From the NCBI GenBank assembly GCA_049841275.1, contig JASGDN010000061.1:1-64000 (forward strand): DNA of 64,000 nt, in the 5' to 3' direction. Shown here piece after piece: positions 1-8,873 of the stretch. Within the stretch, counting starts at the first letter, position 1. Each line of letters begins with the position of its first letter. Under the pieces are notes generated by a model. The model ran no database searches, was not told the origin of the DNA, and saw only the letters and a program-made list of their open reading frames with translations. This DNA is from JASGDN01 sp049841275 (lineage in GTDB: Bacteria > Chloroflexota > Chloroflexia > Thermomicrobiales > UBA6265). The position numbers and the translations under genes were made by a program.

Positions 1-111
1 CCCGGTGCGCCATCGTCAGCCGGGCGCTCGGGTTGGTTTTGGTCTGATTGCTGGGCGGGGGCGACCACGGATCTCGTCGTCCCCCCGGCGGTTCCCAGAA
101 GCCAGTGTCAC

Positions 112-1452
112 CTACACAGGCACCTCCAGCGGACTGTTCGGGTCGGTGCCGTTGATAATCTCCTCGTAGTCACTGTACCCGTCACCGTCGCTATCGGGAT
201 TGTGCGGATTCGTGCCGTAGATGTCGGTCTCCTCGGCATTGGTGAGGCCGTCGCCATCGGTGTCCATCTGATCCGGCGATGTCTGGATTGGGCTCGGGTT
301 CGGAACCAATGGATCGGTACCCCACTTGTCGACTTCGACCCAGTCGGAGCCGCCGTCACCATCGGTATCGGCGTTCAGCGGGTCGGTCCCAAGGTAGATC
401 ACTTCCTGTCCGTCCGGCAGGCCATCCCCATCGGTATCGGTGTTCAACGGATCGGTGCCGAGATTCCGCACTTCATTGCTATCGCCGAGCCCGTCGCCGT
501 CCGTATCGAACACCTCTGGGTCGGTGCCGTAGACTTCGTTCTCCTCGCGGTCGGACAAGCCATCACCATCGAAGTCGTCCAGGAGCGTGGACGAAGGTGC
601 CTCCACCGCATCCGGTGCGGTGGCCGTGGTTGCCGTAGGCGCTGACGCTGGCGCGGGGAGTTCCGATGATGTCGTATCCGTTGGCTCTGTGCCGCTGTCC
701 CCGGTGTGCTCCGGGAAATGATAGAAGGTACAGGCGAAAGACCATCCGTAGGACAGGCGGCCGAACGGGCCACTGGCCGTGCCTGGGGCATTCGGGTCGG
801 CACTGGCGCTGAACCAGTCGTTGCTGCGGCCGGGATCGCCCGGATTGTCGAGCGTCTCGCAATGCAGAAGCGGCAGCGAGTGTTCGGTTGGAACGGTTTC
901 GACCACCTCCCATGTCTGCGTCGGGTTGCCCATCACGAAATCGTCGAGCAACACGCCGTCGGTACCGGTCGTTCCCGAAGCGGCAACCTGCCAGGCCGGG
1001 ACGTCGGACGGTGGACGCCAGCGAATTTCGATGGAGATGTCGGGCATCGGACGGCATTGGGGGTCGACCGTCGCGGGATCGAATGGGGCGAGGTTGATAT
1101 ATGGGCTCAGCGGCAGCGATGGAGTGTCGGCGGGCCAGAGACCGGTGGGGCAATCGAGAACATTTACCTGCATAGAGGCTGGGCGGACGAGGCGATCGGC
1201 GTCGGGGGTGAGCGGGTCGTTGCCAAGCATGACTTCGTCACTATCGGAGAGGCCGTCCATGTCCGTGTCTTGCCATGATTCGTCGGACGAGGCGACGGGT
1301 GTCAATGCGGGAGTGGTTTGCGGCCCGGCTTGAACGGAGCGGGTATAGGTGTGCGCCTGGACAAACACCAGGGCACACACCCCGGTGAGCGCGATGAAGA
1401 GCGAGATCGCGCGTCGAAACGTGTGACGATCGGGACGAAGGCTGCTCCGCAT
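112..1452 (-). CDS. Secreted thrombospondin type-3 (calcium-binding) repeat protein
   Basis: 446 aa. The N-terminus has a basic stretch and a hydrophobic segment (about residues 14-33), read as a signal peptide or anchor. An acidic DxDxDGLxDxxE motif follows at about 62-80. A central region of about 190 residues is unassigned. The C-terminal 150 residues hold six or seven DTDGDGLSDxxE...GTDP units. These are thrombospondin type-3/EF-hand-like loops, known to bind Ca2+ through aligned Asp side chains in cell-surface proteins. The start is an ATG at 1452 preceded by GGAGGA. No sortase motif or C-terminal anchor is visible. It is monocistronic; its partner is unknown. The family call is secure; the function (surface adhesion or scaffold) is inference. 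Confidence 0.85.
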   Translation of the reverse strand: MRSSLRPDRHTFRRAISLFIALTGVCALVFVQAHTYTRSVQAGPQTTPALTPVASSDESWQDTDMDGLSDSDEVMLGNDPLTPDADRLVRPASMQVNVLDCPTGLWPADTPSLPLSPYINLAPFDPATVDPQCRPMPDISIEIRWRPPSDVPAWQVAASGTTGTDGVLLDDFVMGNPTQTWEVVETVPTEHSLPLLHCETLDNPGDPGRSNDWFSASADPNAPGTASGPFGRLSYGWSFACTFYHFPEHTGDSGTEPTDTTSSELPAPASAPTATTATAPDAVEAPSSTLLDDFDGDGLSDREENEVYGTDPEVFDTDGDGLGDSNEVRNLGTDPLNTDTDGDGLPDGQEVIYLGTDPLNADTDGDGGSDWVEVDKWGTDPLVPNPSPIQTSPDQMDTDGDGLTNAEETDIYGTNPHNPDSDGDGYSDYEEIINGTDPNSPLEVPV

Positions 1453-1588
1453 ATGGATTCCTCCGGCATGGGCATCGCCCCCGCTTCGGAGAGCCGGGGG
1501 GATGCTGAACTGACGAACTGGGGTGTTCCCATCGCCAGCATGCCGAAGAACGCAGTCGTGCGATAGAGCAGAATTACTCTATTCCGAA

Positions 1589-1623
1589 GCCGGATTTTCC
1601 GGCTGGCTCCCCGTGAGCCAGCC
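1589..1623 (-). terminator. Hairpin pair downstream of the sugar operon
   Basis: Two adjacent stem-loops: GCCGGA/TCCGGC around 1589-1603, then a perfect 9-bp stem GGCTGGCTC/GAGCCAGCC at 1601-1609 and 1615-1623. They lie just after the last gene of the leftward sugar operon and before the next leftward gene, where a terminator is expected. No clear T tract is seen, so the termination role is inferred from position. Confidence 0.45.
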
Positions 1624-1691
1624 CGCCTACAGCAGAGTCCGAAAAGGTTGTCCCATTTCGTCGATGCGGCCCTAAGATTTCGGACTATGCT

Positions 1692-2684
1692 CTATACCGG
1701 TGTGCCGGACGATGCTGCCGAACGATAGGCTGCATCGAGGATCCGGTTTGCCGCAACGCCATCCGCGACGGTCGCGCGCGGGGTGCCGCCGTTGCGCCAG
1801 CAAGCAATGAAGTCCGCAATCTCACGCTGAAAACGGTCGCCAGCCGGTACGTCGATCGTGGCCCAGTCCTCGCCGACCGGGCAGATTCGCAGCTCGTTCG
1901 TCCCGTAATCGACGACCGCTGTGCCCTTCGTGCCGTAGAGCGTCACCGTCCACTCCCCGACCGGTGTCCGCCAGCTCGCCTCAATGGAACCGAGAGCGCC
2001 TTGGGCCGTTTTCAGGATCAGGATTGCGGTGTCCTCCACCGGCAAGGCCGGGCCAAGCGATGTCTCCGTGGTGCTCATCAGGGCATCGACGATCACCGGA
2101 TCTCCAACCAGATAGCGGAAGAGGTCGATCGAATGCACGCTCGTATCGATCAGCGCGCCGCCGCCGCTGATGGCGGGGTTGGAGAACCACGTCGTCTCGG
2201 CATGCTCCATCAATCCGGCGAACCGGTTGCGGAACGTGCGGATCTGGCCCAGCTCGCCCGCATCGATCCGGCGCTTCAGTTCCTCGATGTGTGGCTGGAA
2301 GCGATGGCAGAAGCCGACCGCGAAGAGCGTGCCCGTACGGCCGGCGACCTCCTGCACGCGCTCGGCATCGGCGAGGTTTGCGGCAAGCGGCTTCTCGCAG
2401 ATCGTGGCGACCCCGGCCTCCAGCGCGGCAGTCGCGAGATTCGCGTGGAAAGCCGGCGGCGTGCAGATGGAAACAATATCCACCGTGCCGCCCTGGATGA
2501 GGTCGATGGCGTTGGCGTGGGGCGTGCCGCCATGCGCCTCGATCGCGGCATCCAGGAGCGCGGGGACGGTGTCGCTGAAGGCGACCGGGGTGATGCCGTT
2601 CGCCTCCCAGGCGGCGATGTGCTTGCGGCCGATGCCGCCGAGACCGATGATGCCGACGCGCGGCATGGATGTCGTATCGCTCAT
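1692..2684 (-). CDS. Gfo/Idh/MocA family NAD(P)-dependent oxidoreductase
   Basis: 330 aa from the ATG at 2684, seven bases after the upstream gene stops. An in-frame TTG at 2705 is less likely because it lies inside that gene. The N-terminal Rossmann fold shows GLGGIG at about residues 13-18. An EKP motif near residue 95 (ICEKPLAAN) is the nicotinamide-side signature of the family. The C-terminal half is the usual alpha/beta substrate domain. Such enzymes oxidise or reduce sugars, inositols and sugar derivatives. As last gene of a sugar ABC operon it probably processes the imported sugar; the substrate cannot be read from sequence. Confidence 0.88.
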   Translation of the reverse strand: MSDTTSMPRVGIIGLGGIGRKHIAAWEANGITPVAFSDTVPALLDAAIEAHGGTPHANAIDLIQGGTVDIVSICTPPAFHANLATAALEAGVATICEKPLAANLADAERVQEVAGRTGTLFAVGFCHRFQPHIEELKRRIDAGELGQIRTFRNRFAGLMEHAETTWFSNPAISGGGALIDTSVHSIDLFRYLVGDPVIVDALMSTTETSLGPALPVEDTAILILKTAQGALGSIEASWRTPVGEWTVTLYGTKGTAVVDYGTNELRICPVGEDWATIDVPAGDRFQREIADFIACWRNGGTPRATVADGVAANRILDAAYRSAASSGTPV

Positions 2685-2691
2685 GACGGGA

Positions 2692-3564
2692 TCAGGCTCC
2701 TGCAATATCGGCGAGGGCGACCTCGGCGTGGGTTTCTCCGGAACGGACGCCAGCCTGAAGGATGCCGAGGACTTCCAGCGTCTGTGCAGTGGAGAGTGGC
2801 GATTGCTTCGTTTCGATCATGCGCACCACCTGGCGCATCGTGTTCGTATAAAAACCATTGGCATCGTCGACGGTGAAGGAGCAATGGCCGTTCGCGCCAT
2901 AGGCCGTCAGCTCGAAGACGTAGGACGCGTCGCGTAGGGTCTCGACGGCGGCGATCGGCCCGTTCTCGTACGGGATGACGGCAACATCGCGTTCGGCGTA
3001 GGCATGGCGGAAGACGCTCGTCGCGCCGGTGCCGACCACCGCGCCGAGAAGCTCCACCGCGTGGACGCCGTAGTAGTACCAATCGCCAGGCCCGACACTG
3101 ACGACGGACGACAGCGGACCGATCTTCACCAACTCCGCGCGGGCGGCTTCCAGTTCCACGGCGAAACGCAGGGAGGAGCAGCTGAGCAGTGGCGTGCCGG
3201 TGCGCTCCGCAATCGCGAAGAGGTTCACGGCGTCGGCGTAGTTGGTGGTCATCGGCTTGTCCACGAACGCCGGAATTCCCGCCTCCAGGTATGGACGGGC
3301 GAGGTCCGCGTGGACCGCACCGCCGCCGGTATCGTCTACCACCAACACCCCATCGACACTGCCGATGGCATCGTCGGGATCGGCAATCTGCGTGGGGATC
3401 CGGTGTCTTGTCATCAGGTCGTCGACGCGGGTCTGATCGTCTCCCCAGATCGCGACGATGCTGGCCTCATCGATGACGGTCGGGGAATCCGGCGTGCCGT
3501 TGAAGATCGTGGCGAAAGCGTCCGCATGAGACGTATTGACGCCAAGCATGGCGAGTCGGATCAC
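2692..3564 (-). CDS. Divergent Gfo/Idh/MocA-like oxidoreductase
   Basis: 290 aa with a GTG start at 3564, AAAGGA eight bases upstream. The fold signature is family-like, but the usual GxGxxG is replaced by LGVNTSHA near the N-terminus and the EKP motif reads DKP (FVDKPMTTN, about residue 100). The protein is shorter than the family norm of 330-380 aa. It is tightly spaced with the following oxidoreductase, so the two are probably co-translated and may act in sequence or as a pair. The altered dinucleotide loop means normal NAD(P) use is not assured. A sugar-related role is inferred from the operon. Confidence 0.8.
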   Translation of the reverse strand: MIRLAMLGVNTSHADAFATIFNGTPDSPTVIDEASIVAIWGDDQTRVDDLMTRHRIPTQIADPDDAIGSVDGVLVVDDTGGGAVHADLARPYLEAGIPAFVDKPMTTNYADAVNLFAIAERTGTPLLSCSSLRFAVELEAARAELVKIGPLSSVVSVGPGDWYYYGVHAVELLGAVVGTGATSVFRHAYAERDVAVIPYENGPIAAVETLRDASYVFELTAYGANGHCSFTVDDANGFYTNTMRQVVRMIETKQSPLSTAQTLEVLGILQAGVRSGETHAEVALADIAGA

Positions 3565-3718
3565 GAACGGTTCCTTTCTTGCAGGTCAATAGAGATGCTT
3601 CGAGCAGGCGATGTCGGACACATGCCGTTCGTTTGTTGGGGTCGACCCGGGACGGTTTATCTCGGAAGCCTTCAACACTGTTCCGCATCAGCTGAATCTT
3701 CTGGAGAATCGGTGCTCC

Positions 3719-4594
3719 CTACTTGAGTCCGGTGAGCGAGATGCCTTCGATGAAGTGGCGCTGGGCGATGATGAACACCATCACCAGCGGAATGCTGAAG
3801 ATGACACAGGCAGCCATCAACGGTCCCCATTCGACACCATGCTCCGAGAAGAAGTTGTAGAGCCCGATCGAGAGCGTGTAGAGCTTCGGATCGTTCAGGT
3901 AGATCAACGGATTGAGGAAGTCGGTCCAGGTGCCGACAAAGGCGAAGAGGCCGACTGTCGCCAGGGCTGGGCGCGCCAGCGGCAGGACGATGTCCCAATA
4001 GATGCGGGCCTCGCTGGCGCCATCGATCCGGGCGGCATCGAGCAGGTCGTTCGGAATGCCGCGGAAGAACTGCCGCAGCAGGAAGATGGAGAATGCCGAA
4101 CCGAGGAAGTTGGGAATGATGAGCGGCCACCAGGTTCCCATCAGCGGCGTCTCGTTCCAGAGCAGGTACACCGGGATCATCGTGACCTGCGGCGGCAGCA
4201 TCATCGTCGAGATGATGACCAGGAAAAGCGGATCGCGGAGTTTCCACGGTACCTTCGAGAGTGAATAGGCGACCAAGGGGCAGGAGAAGAGCGTGCCGAT
4301 CACCGCCAGGATGCTGAGCAGCAGGGTATTGCCGACATAGCGCCAGAAGGGCATCACCTCGAAGACGCGGCGGTAGTTGTCGAGGATCCAGTGATCGCTC
4401 CAGATTCGCGGCGGGATGCTGAATGTCTCGTTGGGCGACTTGAACGACGTGCTGATCATGACGATGAACGGGAAGAGAAAGAGCAGGGTGACGATCACCG
4501 GCGCCAGTTCGCGTACCCCGGTCGCGACGAGCTTCCGGGTCGAAGGACGCTTTCGTGGCACGGACGTGGATGGTGTGGGGATGGTCGAGGCCAC
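3719..4594 (-). CDS. Sugar ABC transporter permease, MalG type
   Basis: 291 aa with six predicted membrane segments, the first at about residues 27-50. The cytoplasmic EAA loop reads DAARIDGASEARIYWDIVLP, the ATPase-docking signature of carbohydrate-uptake (CUT1) permeases. The GTG start at 4594 follows the stop of the partner permease by three bases, with GGGAG inside that gene, indicating translational coupling. It should form the heterodimeric channel with the MalF-type protein upstream. No ATPase gene is in the operon, so a shared MsiK/MalK-type ATPase elsewhere is probably used, as is common for CUT1 systems in Actinobacteria and Chloroflexota. Confidence 0.92.
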   Translation of the reverse strand: MASTIPTPSTSVPRKRPSTRKLVATGVRELAPVIVTLLFLFPFIVMISTSFKSPNETFSIPPRIWSDHWILDNYRRVFEVMPFWRYVGNTLLLSILAVIGTLFSCPLVAYSLSKVPWKLRDPLFLVIISTMMLPPQVTMIPVYLLWNETPLMGTWWPLIIPNFLGSAFSIFLLRQFFRGIPNDLLDAARIDGASEARIYWDIVLPLARPALATVGLFAFVGTWTDFLNPLIYLNDPKLYTLSIGLYNFFSEHGVEWGPLMAACVIFSIPLVMVFIIAQRHFIEGISLTGLK

Positions 4595-4597
4595 GGG

Positions 4598-5524
4598 TCA
4601 ATCTCCCTCGTAATGGACCCAGCGGGTCGCCATGCCGAGGATCACGGCGGTGACCGCCAGCGAGATCAGGAAGAGGATCCAGGCGAGCGCGGAGGCATAG
4701 CCCATGTCCAGGTACTGGAAGGCATTCTGGAAGATGTACATGCCGTACATCAGCAGCGAATCCTTTGGCCCGCCGCCGCCCTGGTTCAATCGTTCCTGTG
4801 CGAAGAGATAGGCCTGCGTGAAATACTGGAGTGAACCGATGACCCCAATCACGAGCTGAAAGAGCGTGACCGGCGAAATGGCCGGCCAGGTGATGTTCCA
4901 GAACTTGCTCCACCAGTTCGCTCCGTCGATCTCTGCCGCCTCGTAGTAGGTGCGCGGCACCTCCTTCAGCGCGGCGAGGAAGATGATCGTCGTCGAGCCG
5001 ACGAGCCAGAACCCCATGATCAGCAGGGCCGGCTTGGTCCAGAACGGATCTTCCTGCCACAACGGTTGATAGAGACCGGCATGTCCGATCACCTGGTTGA
5101 CATAGCCGTACTGTGCGTTCAGCAGCCAGCGCCAGAGATAGGTCGCGGCGACGATCGGCACCACGGTCGGCAGGTAGACGATGGCGCGGTAGAGCGGCTG
5201 GAGTTTTGACGGTGTGTTCAGCGCCAGTGCGCAGATGAGCGCGAAGGCGAGCCCGAGCGGCACACCGATCACGGTCATGAACCCGGTGTTGTAGAGGCTC
5301 GTGAAGAAGCGATCGTCGTGGATCAGATCGCGATAGTTGTCCAGTCCGATCCAGACCGGATCGTCGAAGAGACTGAATTCCGTGAAACTGTAGTAGGCCG
5401 AGGCGAGGATGGGATAAAGCTGGAAGACGAGGAAGCTGATCAGCCACGGGAGTGCGAAGAGGACTCCCACGACTGTCGGGGACAAGCCGCGTCGGGATGT
5501 CGAAACGTTGGGAAGCGTTGCCAT
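4598..5524 (-). CDS. Sugar ABC transporter permease, MalF type
   Basis: 308 aa with six membrane segments. The first follows a short basic N-terminus, and residues 20-50 have the FALPWLISFLVFQLYPI pattern typical of CUT1 permeases. The EAA loop reads TYYEAAEIDGANWWSKFWNI. The ATG start at 5524 has AGGTGA close upstream. It is second gene of the operon, 57 bases after the binding protein and three bases before the MalG partner. Together they form the membrane pore. The substrate is unknown, but association with two Gfo/Idh oxidoreductases suggests a sugar alcohol, amino sugar or similar compound. Confidence 0.92.
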   Translation of the reverse strand: MATLPNVSTSRRGLSPTVVGVLFALPWLISFLVFQLYPILASAYYSFTEFSLFDDPVWIGLDNYRDLIHDDRFFTSLYNTGFMTVIGVPLGLAFALICALALNTPSKLQPLYRAIVYLPTVVPIVAATYLWRWLLNAQYGYVNQVIGHAGLYQPLWQEDPFWTKPALLIMGFWLVGSTTIIFLAALKEVPRTYYEAAEIDGANWWSKFWNITWPAISPVTLFQLVIGVIGSLQYFTQAYLFAQERLNQGGGGPKDSLLMYGMYIFQNAFQYLDMGYASALAWILFLISLAVTAVILGMATRWVHYEGD

Positions 5525-5581
5525 GAGTCACCTGGGGCGGACGAGGGGCGCAGGGCCGCACCCCTCGTTCACGACCACACC

Positions 5582-6865
5582 TTATTTCGCTGCCAGCGAT
5601 TCGGCCTTGGACTGGAGCTCGGTGAGGGCATCGTCTGGTGTCTTCGACAGATCGAGGACCGAGTCGACGGCGGAGGTGATCTCGGTCGAGTATTCCTGAC
5701 CCCAGGTGACGTTTGGCATCGCCTGCAGGTTCGGGCTCTTCAGCGACTCCAGCCAGTAGTCGAGGCCGGGAATCGCCGCGTAGGCCGGATCTGCCAGCAG
5801 GGAGGTGCGCGCCGGGAGATTCGCCAGTGCGAGCGTGAAGTCCCGCATCGGTTCGGCGGAGACGAGGTATTTGAGGAAGGTCCAGGCCTCCTGCTTGTGC
5901 TTGGAGTTGGCGGGAATGAAGAATGTGCTGACGGCGAGGTCAGTCGTGTCCTTCAGGTCCGGCTTGTCATCCACGTACGGAATCGGGGACGCACTCCACT
6001 TCAGGTCGGGTGCGTACTGCTTGATGAACTGGGCCTGCCATTCGCCGTCGGGAATCATCGCCACCTTGCCGGTATAGAACGGCGCCTGGGCGGAGGCGTA
6101 TTCGCCGAAGCCGGACTGGAAACGCTTGACCTGATCGACACCGTACTTGCTGAGCACATTGTCCACCCAGAACTGGAGGGCGGCGATGTTGCCCGGATCG
6201 TTGGCGGTCGGCTTGCCATCCGCATCGATCCACTTGCCTCCGAAGCTGTAGGCGAAGGCAACAAAGTTTGGCTGGTTCATGCCGAGCTGGGTGATGTTGC
6301 CGCTGCCATCGACCTTCGTGAGCTTCTCGATCGCGGCCGCCAGCTCGGAGGTGGTGGTCGGGGCGGTGACACCGGCCTCCTCCAGCAGCGCCGTGTTGGA
6401 CAGGAGCAGCGTGGTGTGGACGGCGATCGGCAGTGACCAGGTCTTGCCATCGAACTGCATCTTGGTCATGACGCGCTCGATGAAATCGCTGGTGTCAAAC
6501 GAATCCGCCGCGATGAAATCGTCAAGCGGCTCCAGCGCCCCCTTGTCAGCCCAGGTCGCGATGTTGCTGTCGAAGTTGTCCGAGACGTCGAATCCGTTAC
6601 GGCTGGTCATCTGCGCGAGCTGGCGCTGCGTGTCCGGGTTGGAGACGCCCTTCACCTCGATGGCATCCTGGCTGGCGTTGAAGGCATCGACGATCTTCTG
6701 GATCGCCTCGCCTTCCGGACCGGACCAGAGGTATGGGAAGTCGATGGTCACCTTGTCCTGCGCGGCAGCGAGCGAGATGCCCGATGCGCCGAGGCCGGTC
6801 GCGATTGCTGCCCCGAGAGCGACACGGCCGCCGTTGAAGATCAGTTCTCGCCGTGTTGTTGTCAT
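5582..6865 (-). CDS. Sugar ABC transporter substrate-binding protein
   Basis: 427 aa, family 1 extracellular solute-binding protein. The N-terminus has a twin-arginine motif (TTRRELIF) and a hydrophobic stretch ending near AAAQ, suggesting Tat export; there is no lipobox cysteine. The mature part has typical features such as IQKIVDAFNAS near residue 55, a GVxxP region, and a C-terminal helical domain. The ATG at 6865 follows AAAGG. It is first in the operon, so its promoter lies in 6866-7261, next to putative operators for the divergent GntR regulator. It captures the sugar outside the membrane and delivers it to the MalF/MalG pair. Confidence 0.92.
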   Translation of the reverse strand: MTTTRRELIFNGGRVALGAAIATGLGASGISLAAAQDKVTIDFPYLWSGPEGEAIQKIVDAFNASQDAIEVKGVSNPDTQRQLAQMTSRNGFDVSDNFDSNIATWADKGALEPLDDFIAADSFDTSDFIERVMTKMQFDGKTWSLPIAVHTTLLLSNTALLEEAGVTAPTTTSELAAAIEKLTKVDGSGNITQLGMNQPNFVAFAYSFGGKWIDADGKPTANDPGNIAALQFWVDNVLSKYGVDQVKRFQSGFGEYASAQAPFYTGKVAMIPDGEWQAQFIKQYAPDLKWSASPIPYVDDKPDLKDTTDLAVSTFFIPANSKHKQEAWTFLKYLVSAEPMRDFTLALANLPARTSLLADPAYAAIPGLDYWLESLKSPNLQAMPNVTWGQEYSTEITSAVDSVLDLSKTPDDALTELQSKAESLAAK

Positions 6866-6984
6866 GAGAACGCGCCTTTCATCCGGTGGCGGAATACGCC
6901 AATAACCAGGAAATCGTGAAGACCGGGACCCTGACGGGAGGCTCCTCCTGACCGATGCGCGGATGACCGATTGGATGACATGAT

Positions 6985-6997
6985 GTTACAAGTTGTT
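6985..6997 (+). promoter_or_regulatory. Putative GntR operator, copy 1
   Basis: GTTACAAGTTGTT, followed by TACA. The same 13-mer with one mismatch occurs inverted at 7158-7170. The two copies flank the divergent promoter region of the sugar operon and its GntR/UTRA regulator. Copy 1 lies on the binding-protein side, 120 bases from its start codon. The operator role is inferred from repetition and position. Confidence 0.55.
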
Positions 6998-7149
6998 ACA
7001 TTCCGTTGTCTGCGCATCACCGTATCAACCGCACGAAGTGCCGTCAAGCCCCTTCGATGGGCGAGTTCTGCGGCCACTCATGCCGGCAGTCCACGATAAC
7101 TGGGTTGTTCCTGGAAGGGAGGAGGCTTTTCGCTTCGGGCGGATCTCGC

Positions 7150-7170
7150 TACAATAGAACAACATGTAAC
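7150..7170 (+). promoter_or_regulatory. -10 box and putative GntR operator, copy 2
   Basis: TACAAT at 7150-7155 is a good -10 hexamer for the rightward GntR gene; the -35 is poor. Immediately downstream, 7158-7170 on the minus strand reads GTTACATGTTGTT, matching copy 1 at 12 of 13 bases. A repressor bound here would cover the transcription start, as expected for an autoregulated GntR/HutC-type protein. Confidence 0.55.
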
Positions 7171-7181
7171 GTAGGTGTTGT

Positions 7182-7197
7182 GCCAGGGTACCCTGGC
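7182..7197. promoter_or_regulatory. Perfect 16-bp palindrome upstream of GntR gene
   Basis: GCCAGGGTACCCTGGC is perfectly self-complementary. It lies between the putative operator and the likely start codon at 7262, so it would be in the 5' untranslated region. It may be a second protein-binding site or an RNA hairpin; nothing in the sequence decides between these. Confidence 0.4.
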
Positions 7198-7261
7198 GAC
7201 CAGAGGGCGACGATCCCTGGCAGTGGCGGGGGAGCACTGGGGTTTGCATGAGGAGATGGCG

Positions 7262-8128
7262 ATGGCGACAACGGCAGACGGGATGGACGATATCGCCATG
7301 CTGTTGGCGACCCCACGAGACGACGCGCCTTCGACGGCGACGCGTTACAAGCGGATCGCGCATCAGATGCGCGAGGCGATTCGCCAGCAGGTGATTCGTG
7401 CCGGCGACCCAATTCCTTCAGAGCACCAGCTTTGCCGGGTGTTCGGCGTAAGTCGCCCCACCGTGCGGCGAGCCGTCGACGCGCTGGTGGAGGAGGGCAT
7501 GCTTACCCGCCGACAGGGGATGGGGACGTTCGTTGCCAAGCTTCGCCTGGAGCAGCCGCCGGAGCGGGTGATCGGTTTTACCGAGCGAATGCGCCGGAAT
7601 GGGTTGACCCCCTCCACCCGCGTGCTCGATCGCGACATCCTGCTGGCCCGCGCGACATCACCGGATATCGCGAGCACGCTGAGTGTCAGCGCGAACGACC
7701 GGATCTTTCGCATCTCGCGATTGCGCCTGGCGAACGACGAGCCAATCGTCCTGGAAACCATTCACGTTCCGCTCGAGCGGTTCCCTGCTCTCGACGGGAT
7801 CGACCTCGCCCAGGAGTCGCTCTACCGCGTCTTCGCTGAACGCTTCCAGACCGAGGTGACGTTCCTGCGAGAGTCGCTGGAACCGGTACTCCTGACAACA
7901 CATGAAGCCGCGCTCCTGCACGCCCAGGCCGGGTCGCCTGCCATGCTTGCCCGCATCGTCACCTTCGACCAGCACCACCAACCGATCGAGCACTCAATCT
8001 CGTTGGTGCGCGGCGATCGTTGCCAGTACGAGATCGAGCTTTCACCCGGAGAGGCGTCTGGCGAACGCGGGTGGTCCCTTCGTCAAACCCAGTTTGAGGT
8101 TGGCGACCGGTCTACACCCATCACGTGA
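7262..8128 (+). CDS. GntR/HutC-family transcriptional regulator with UTRA domain
   Basis: 288 aa from the ATG at 7262, which has GAGGAG six bases upstream; the same frame stays open to 7175. Residues about 25-90 form the GntR winged helix, with CRVFGVSRPTVRRAVDALVEEGML as recognition region. The rest is a UTRA ligand-binding domain, with the typical segment RISRLRLANDEPIVLETIHVP. UTRA regulators usually repress sugar or amino-acid uptake genes until a small molecule binds. Being divergent from the sugar ABC operon with shared sites between, it very probably controls that operon and itself. Confidence 0.9.
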   Translation: MATTADGMDDIAMLLATPRDDAPSTATRYKRIAHQMREAIRQQVIRAGDPIPSEHQLCRVFGVSRPTVRRAVDALVEEGMLTRRQGMGTFVAKLRLEQPPERVIGFTERMRRNGLTPSTRVLDRDILLARATSPDIASTLSVSANDRIFRISRLRLANDEPIVLETIHVPLERFPALDGIDLAQESLYRVFAERFQTEVTFLRESLEPVLLTTHEAALLHAQAGSPAMLARIVTFDQHHQPIEHSISLVRGDRCQYEIELSPGEASGERGWSLRQTQFEVGDRSTPIT

Positions 8129-8144
8129 TTCCTCGGAGACGCGG

Positions 8145-8181
8145 ATACCCCAGCGGAGGATACACACCTCCGCTGAGGTAT
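8145..8181. terminator. Bidirectional terminator-like hairpin
   Basis: Stem of 15 positions with one mismatch: left arm 8145-8159, right arm 8167-8181, seven-base loop. It lies in the 64-bp gap between convergent genes (GntR rightward, GrpB leftward) and could stop transcription from both sides. No long T tract. Confidence 0.6.
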
Positions 8182-8192
8182 CTCACGCGGGA

Positions 8193-8804
8193 CTACTCGC
8201 GCGGAATCGTGTTCCCGGCGCGGGCGAGAATCTCGTCGATCACGCCGTTCTTGGCGTCGGCGTAGTTCTGCACGTAGGCCCACGTCTGCGCGGCCAACTC
8301 CCGCTTCGTCGCGGCGTACCGGTCCCGGTCGGTGTCGTTCGCACGGATGGCATCGCGGAAGCGCAGATGCCGCTCTGCCTGACGGGATCCCCGTGAAAAG
8401 ACGTGAAGATTCACGTCGGGACCGGCGCCCTTGAAGACGCGGTGTTCCTCCCATTCGGGTTCGCGGATGCGGAGTGTGTAGCCAGCGGCGGTCAGTGCAT
8501 CCACATAGGATGTCTCGTCGCTGGAATCCTCCACGAGCAGCTGGATGTCGATGATCGGCTTGGCGCAGAGACCGGGGACCGATGTCGAACCGATGTGCTC
8601 CAGGCCGACGACACGATCGCCGAGCGCTGTCCGGATCTTTGCTGCCTCGCGTTCGTAGCGGGCCGGCCACTCCGGATCGTATTCGGCAAGGACGATCGTG
8701 CTGTCGACGCGCGTCGGTTCCCCGACAGTCGCGGTGCGGATATCGGCCTCGGTCATGATCTCCTGCGGCCGGTTGCGTTGAAGGCCGGGCGTTGCGTCGG
8801 GCAT
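8193..8804 (-). CDS. GrpB family protein (nucleotidyltransferase-like fold)
   Basis: 203 aa from the ATG at 8804, with GGAGG nine bases upstream; an ATG at 8756 is a possible alternative. Family signatures are visible: VLAEYDPEWPARYEREAAKI, then GLEHIGSTSVPGLCAKPIIDIQLLV (the GSTSVPG...KPxxDI core of the GrpB/UPF0157 family) and a C-terminal YAATKRELA...Y region. Proteins with this fold resemble minimal nucleotidyltransferases, but their substrates are mostly unknown, so no reaction is assigned. Single gene, convergent with the GntR regulator. Confidence 0.85.
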   Translation of the reverse strand: MPDATPGLQRNRPQEIMTEADIRTATVGEPTRVDSTIVLAEYDPEWPARYEREAAKIRTALGDRVVGLEHIGSTSVPGLCAKPIIDIQLLVEDSSDETSYVDALTAAGYTLRIREPEWEEHRVFKGAGPDVNLHVFSRGSRQAERHLRFRDAIRANDTDRDRYAATKRELAAQTWAYVQNYADAKNGVIDEILARAGNTIPRE

Positions 8805-8873
8805 GGTGCTGGTCCTCCGGAATCGAACGGAAAGAAGGCAGCCCGACATCATACCCGGCGCGTCAAGGGCGGA

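Noticed and set aside
190..560. Short tandem DNA similarities that might suggest a CRISPR array
   Set aside because: They come from the Asp-rich thrombospondin type-3 protein repeats (codon-level similarity), with no constant repeats or variable spacers.
1453..1690. Riboswitch-like leader before the thrombospondin-repeat gene
   Set aside because: Some stems can be drawn, but no known class consensus (c-di-GMP, SAM, cobalamin) is recognisable.
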